Assembly: GCF_024197615.1 (NCBI RefSeq)
Contig: NZ_JAKUKE010000003.1
Location: 913,717-977,716 of the forward strand
Direction: 5' to 3'
DNA length: 64,000 nt
From: Desulfuromonas sp. KJ2020
Lineage (GTDB): Bacteria > Desulfobacterota > Desulfuromonadia > Desulfuromonadales > SZUA-540
The stretch's first letter is position 1. The number at the start of each line of letters is the position of its first letter. The notes under the pieces were generated by a model. It made no database searches, was not told where the DNA came from, and was given only the letters and a program-made list of their open reading frames with translations. The position numbers were made by a program, and so were the translations under genes. Shown in pieces: positions 61,543 to 64,000 of the stretch.

Positions 61543-63279
61543 TCAGTCTTCAGACTTGTCTTCGCCGGCCTTGTTCAAGGCACCCTGCAGCAAATCCCCG
61601 AAGTTGGAGGTTGCACTCTTTTGGGCGCCAAGGAAAGCATCGACCTCGGCTTTTTCTTTCTGGGTAGCCAGATGTTTGATTGAGAGGGCGATTTTGCGAT
61701 CAGCCGTGTCGACGTTGAGCACAACGGCCTCGATTTCATCCCCGACGTTGGCAAAGCTTTTCGGAGAATCGATCTTCTCTTTGCTGATTTCCGAGACATG
61801 GATCAGGCCTTCGATGCCCTCCTCCACTTCGACGAAGATGCCAAAATCGGTTACGGAGGTTACCTTGCCACGGATGATGGTACCGGGTGCGTAGCGGGTA
61901 GGGATGGTTTCCCAGGGATCCATGGCCAGCTGTTTGATACCGAGAGAGAATCGCTCGTTTTCGCGATCGATATTGAGAACGACCGCTTTAACGATGTCAC
62001 CCTTTTTGTAGATTTCAGAAGGATGCTTGATCCGCTTGGTCCAGGAAAGATCAGAGATATGCACCAGGCCGTCAATCCCTTCGTCAACACCAACGAAGAT
62101 ACCGAAATCGGTGATGTTCTTGACCTGCCCTTCGATGACGGTACCGGCGGGGAATTTCTCGCCAATCACATCCCAGGGGTTGGGCTCGACCTGTTTGAGA
62201 CCGAGGGAAATGCGACGGTTGGGGATATCAAGGGCCAACACGACGGACTCGACTTCGTCGCCAATGCTGAGGACCTTGTTGGGATGCTTGATGCGCTTGG
62301 TCCAGCTCATCTCGGAGACATGGATCAGACCTTCAACCCCTTCATCCAGTTCCACAAAGGCGCCATAATCGGTAAGGCTGACAACCTTGCCGGTGACACG
62401 CATCCCCACGGGGTATTTAGACTCGACTTCCAGCCAGGGATCAGGCGTGATTTGCTTGAGACCCAGAGAGACCCGCTCTTTTTCGCGGTCAAACTTGAGA
62501 ACCTTGACTTTGATTTTATCACCGACAGACAGAATGTCGGAGGGATGGCTGACCCGGCCCCAGGACATGTCGGTGATGTGCAGCAGACCGTCGATGCCAC
62601 CGAGGTCGATAAAGGCACCGTAATCGGTAAGATTCTTGACGATACCTTCGAACACCTGACCCTCTTCCAGCTTTTCGAGAGTATCGGCGCGCAGGTTTTC
62701 CCGCTGATCTTCCAACAAAACGCGACGGGAAAGGACGATGTTACCACGACGCTTGTTGAGTTTGATGATTTTGAATTTGTAGGTTTCGCCGATCATCTTG
62801 TCCAGGTTGCGCACGGGACGGAGATCGACCTGCGAACCAGGCAGGAAGGCGATCACACCGATGTCGACAGAAAGCCCGCCCTTGATACGAGAAACAATGC
62901 GTCCCTCAACATCGGCTCCCTCTTCCAGGGTATTCCATATTTTCATCCGATCGGCTTTTTCTTTCGACAGGCTGATCAGACCGTTTTCGTTTTCTGTACG
63001 CTCGATCAAAACATCAAACTGGTCGCCGACTTTAAGGTCAGTCTTCACCTGACCGTTGTCATCAAGGAATTCGGCGATCGGAATAAGTCCTTCCGACTTA
63101 CCGCCAACATCAACAACCACCGAATCAGGATTGACCTGAACGATGGTGCCGGTGACCACGTTCCCAGCCTTCAATTCCTTCAGGCTGTTCTCAAAAAGAG
63201 CTTCGAAGCTTTCTTCCATGCTCCCAAACTCGTCTTCGTTCTCCATCAGTTCGTTTACGTTTTCGTTGTTTTCCACCAT
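61543..63279 (-). CDS. rpsA: 30S ribosomal protein S1
   Basis: A 578-residue protein made of six S1 RNA-binding repeats (for example EGQVFEGIVKNLTDYGAFIDLGGIDGLLHITDMSW and the near-identical unit near WTKRIKHPSEIYKKGD), which unfolds mRNA at the ribosome. An acidic leader (ENNENVNELMENEDEFGSMEE) precedes the first repeat. The ATG at 63279 is the likely start, with GGGGG ten bases upstream; an ATG 11 codons earlier has none. Its neighbours, ispH upstream and sppA-ihfB downstream, fit the usual order. Confidence 0.97.
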   Translation of the reverse strand: MVENNENVNELMENEDEFGSMEESFEALFENSLKELKAGNVVTGTIVQVNPDSVVVDVGGKSEGLIPIAEFLDDNGQVKTDLKVGDQFDVLIERTENENGLISLSKEKADRMKIWNTLEEGADVEGRIVSRIKGGLSVDIGVIAFLPGSQVDLRPVRNLDKMIGETYKFKIIKLNKRRGNIVLSRRVLLEDQRENLRADTLEKLEEGQVFEGIVKNLTDYGAFIDLGGIDGLLHITDMSWGRVSHPSDILSVGDKIKVKVLKFDREKERVSLGLKQITPDPWLEVESKYPVGMRVTGKVVSLTDYGAFVELDEGVEGLIHVSEMSWTKRIKHPNKVLSIGDEVESVVLALDIPNRRISLGLKQVEPNPWDVIGEKFPAGTVIEGQVKNITDFGIFVGVDEGIDGLVHISDLSWTKRIKHPSEIYKKGDIVKAVVLNIDRENERFSLGIKQLAMDPWETIPTRYAPGTIIRGKVTSVTDFGIFVEVEEGIEGLIHVSEISKEKIDSPKSFANVGDEIEAVVLNVDTADRKIALSIKHLATQKEKAEVDAFLGAQKSATSNFGDLLQGALNKAGEDKSED

Positions 63280-63381
63280 TAAAGTGTTACCCCCTAGCGA
63301 ATTTCCTGTCATTTTTCAGACAGTATGGCCCAAGCCATGACGTCGGAACTTAGCACAAAGTCTTTAAAAAAACAAATCATT

Positions 63382-64000
63382 TTATTTTTTCAACCCGGAA
63401 ACCCTATCCACCACTTCATCGATGATCCACTGGGGTGTTGAGGCACCGGCAGTGATCCCTACGGTTTGAACGCCATCAAACCAGGCAGAATCGATTTCGA
63501 TAGCCGTTTCGACATGATAGGTTCGGGGCTGGATCTCTGAACAGAGTTGGGCAAGGCGGTTGGTATTGGCGCTATTGAACCCACCGATGACCAACATCAG
63601 GTCGACCTGTCGAGCAATATCCCGAGCCTCCCCCTGACGGACGGAGGTAGCATCGCAGATCGTATTAAAAACGCGAAGTTCCTTGCTTTTTCGCAAACAG
63701 ACGTCGACAACCTGGCGCAGATTCTCGAACGGCTGGGTCGTCTGGGCGACCACGCCTATCTTCTTGCTGCGAGGTATCCCTTCAGCCTTCGCCTGATCAG
63801 GGACGACGTAAACATCAACGCCTGCGGCATAAGAAACAATACCCTGTACCTCAGGATGCTCCTCTTCACCAACCAAAACAACCACATACCCCTCGGAGCT
63901 GAGCAGGGCAGCGTGATCCTGAGCTATTTTGACAAAAGGACAGGTCGCATCCACGACCTCCAACCCCTTGGTGGCAAGGTCGGCCATTTCATCGGCCGTG
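63382..64000 (-). CDS. ispH: 4-hydroxy-3-methylbut-2-enyl diphosphate reductase, C-terminal part, cut by window edge
   Basis: The last 206 codons of IspH (LytB), which makes IPP and DMAPP in the MEP pathway using a [4Fe-4S] cluster. Seen: cluster cysteine in VDATCPFVKIAQ, the histidine in GEEEHPEVQGI, the second cysteine in FNTICDATSVRQ, and the ending GITAGASTPQWII. The frame is open to the window edge, and the ATG at 63987 is internal. The gene precedes rpsA by about 100 bases on the same strand; in many Clostridia the two are fused into one protein. Confidence 0.95.
   Translation of the reverse strand, partial: TADEMADLATKGLEVVDATCPFVKIAQDHAALLSSEGYVVVLVGEEEHPEVQGIVSYAAGVDVYVVPDQAKAEGIPRSKKIGVVAQTTQPFENLRQVVDVCLRKSKELRVFNTICDATSVRQGEARDIARQVDLMLVIGGFNSANTNRLAQLCSEIQPRTYHVETAIEIDSAWFDGVQTVGITAGASTPQWIIDEVVDRVSGLKK

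Noticed and set aside
1-64000. CRISPR arrays, insertion sequences, prophage, tRNA or rRNA genes
   Set aside because: No evenly spaced direct repeats, transposase or phage motifs, or tRNA cloverleafs were seen apart from the tRNA-like part of tmRNA.

Overview
The window reads as one stretch of a Desulfuromonadales-type chromosome (Geobacter, Pelobacter or Desulfuromonas relatives). The grounds are a tmRNA whose decoded tag is ADSDVSYALAA, a 180-kDa-class NAD-glutamate dehydrogenase, B12-dependent ribonucleotide reductase, an IscR-NifS-IscU set with cysE, class I fumarase, a tungsten-type aldehyde ferredoxin oxidoreductase, and G+C-rich codon use throughout. This taxonomic call is inference from gene content. 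It is almost all core chromosome: I see no insertion sequence, prophage, CRISPR array, tRNA or rRNA.

Layout. 1-3.7 kb: cut-off aldehyde ferredoxin oxidoreductase, an NlpC/P60 lipoprotein, ssrA and smpB. 3.7-9.1 kb (minus): panB-panC-PLP decarboxylase (PanP-like)-amidohydrolase-rseC-smpB, behind a 230-nt leader with two hairpins resembling the pan RNA motif and an intrinsic terminator. 9.2-14.6 kb: flavin reductase and NAD-glutamate dehydrogenase. 14.8-20.6 kb (minus): cysteine desulfurase-phoH-tsaD-DUF2062-rsmA-parvulin. 20.8-24.3 kb: GAF-GGDEF protein, and nrdJ behind two NrdR boxes. 24.4-26.2 kb: a small cysteine-rich protein, a sigma-54 promoter feeding a short hairpin transcript, and an MFS permease. 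26.2-34.4 kb (minus): ilvA, then cysE-iscR-nifS-iscU-mnmA-mtaB, with a thiolase upstream. 34.6-38.1 kb: fumarase and a Na/phosphate cotransporter.

38.2-51.6 kb (minus): an orphan hybrid histidine kinase, a QmcA/NfeD membrane pair, and a tightly spaced run of TPR lipoprotein, DUF4292 lipoprotein, peptide-type ABC binding protein and two permeases, SEC-C protein, NSS symporter and mutM. 51.8-57.7 kb (plus): a two-domain kinase, a small two-helix membrane protein, a 1071-residue fusion of a sodium/solute-symporter-like sensor to a PP2C phosphatase, an anti-sigma-factor antagonist and a RsbW-type kinase. 57.7-64 kb (minus): ispH (cut off), rpsA, sppA, ihfB, an RluA-family synthase, lgt and a HAD phosphatase.

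The most interesting locus is 53.4-57.7 kb. A transporter-like sensor of CbrA architecture carries a SpoIIE-type phosphatase instead of a histidine kinase and sits directly before the two other parts of a partner switch, suggesting direct coupling of solute sensing to an RsbV/RsbW-like output. The pantothenate leader, the NrdR box pair and the sigma-54 mini-transcript are the best regulatory finds.
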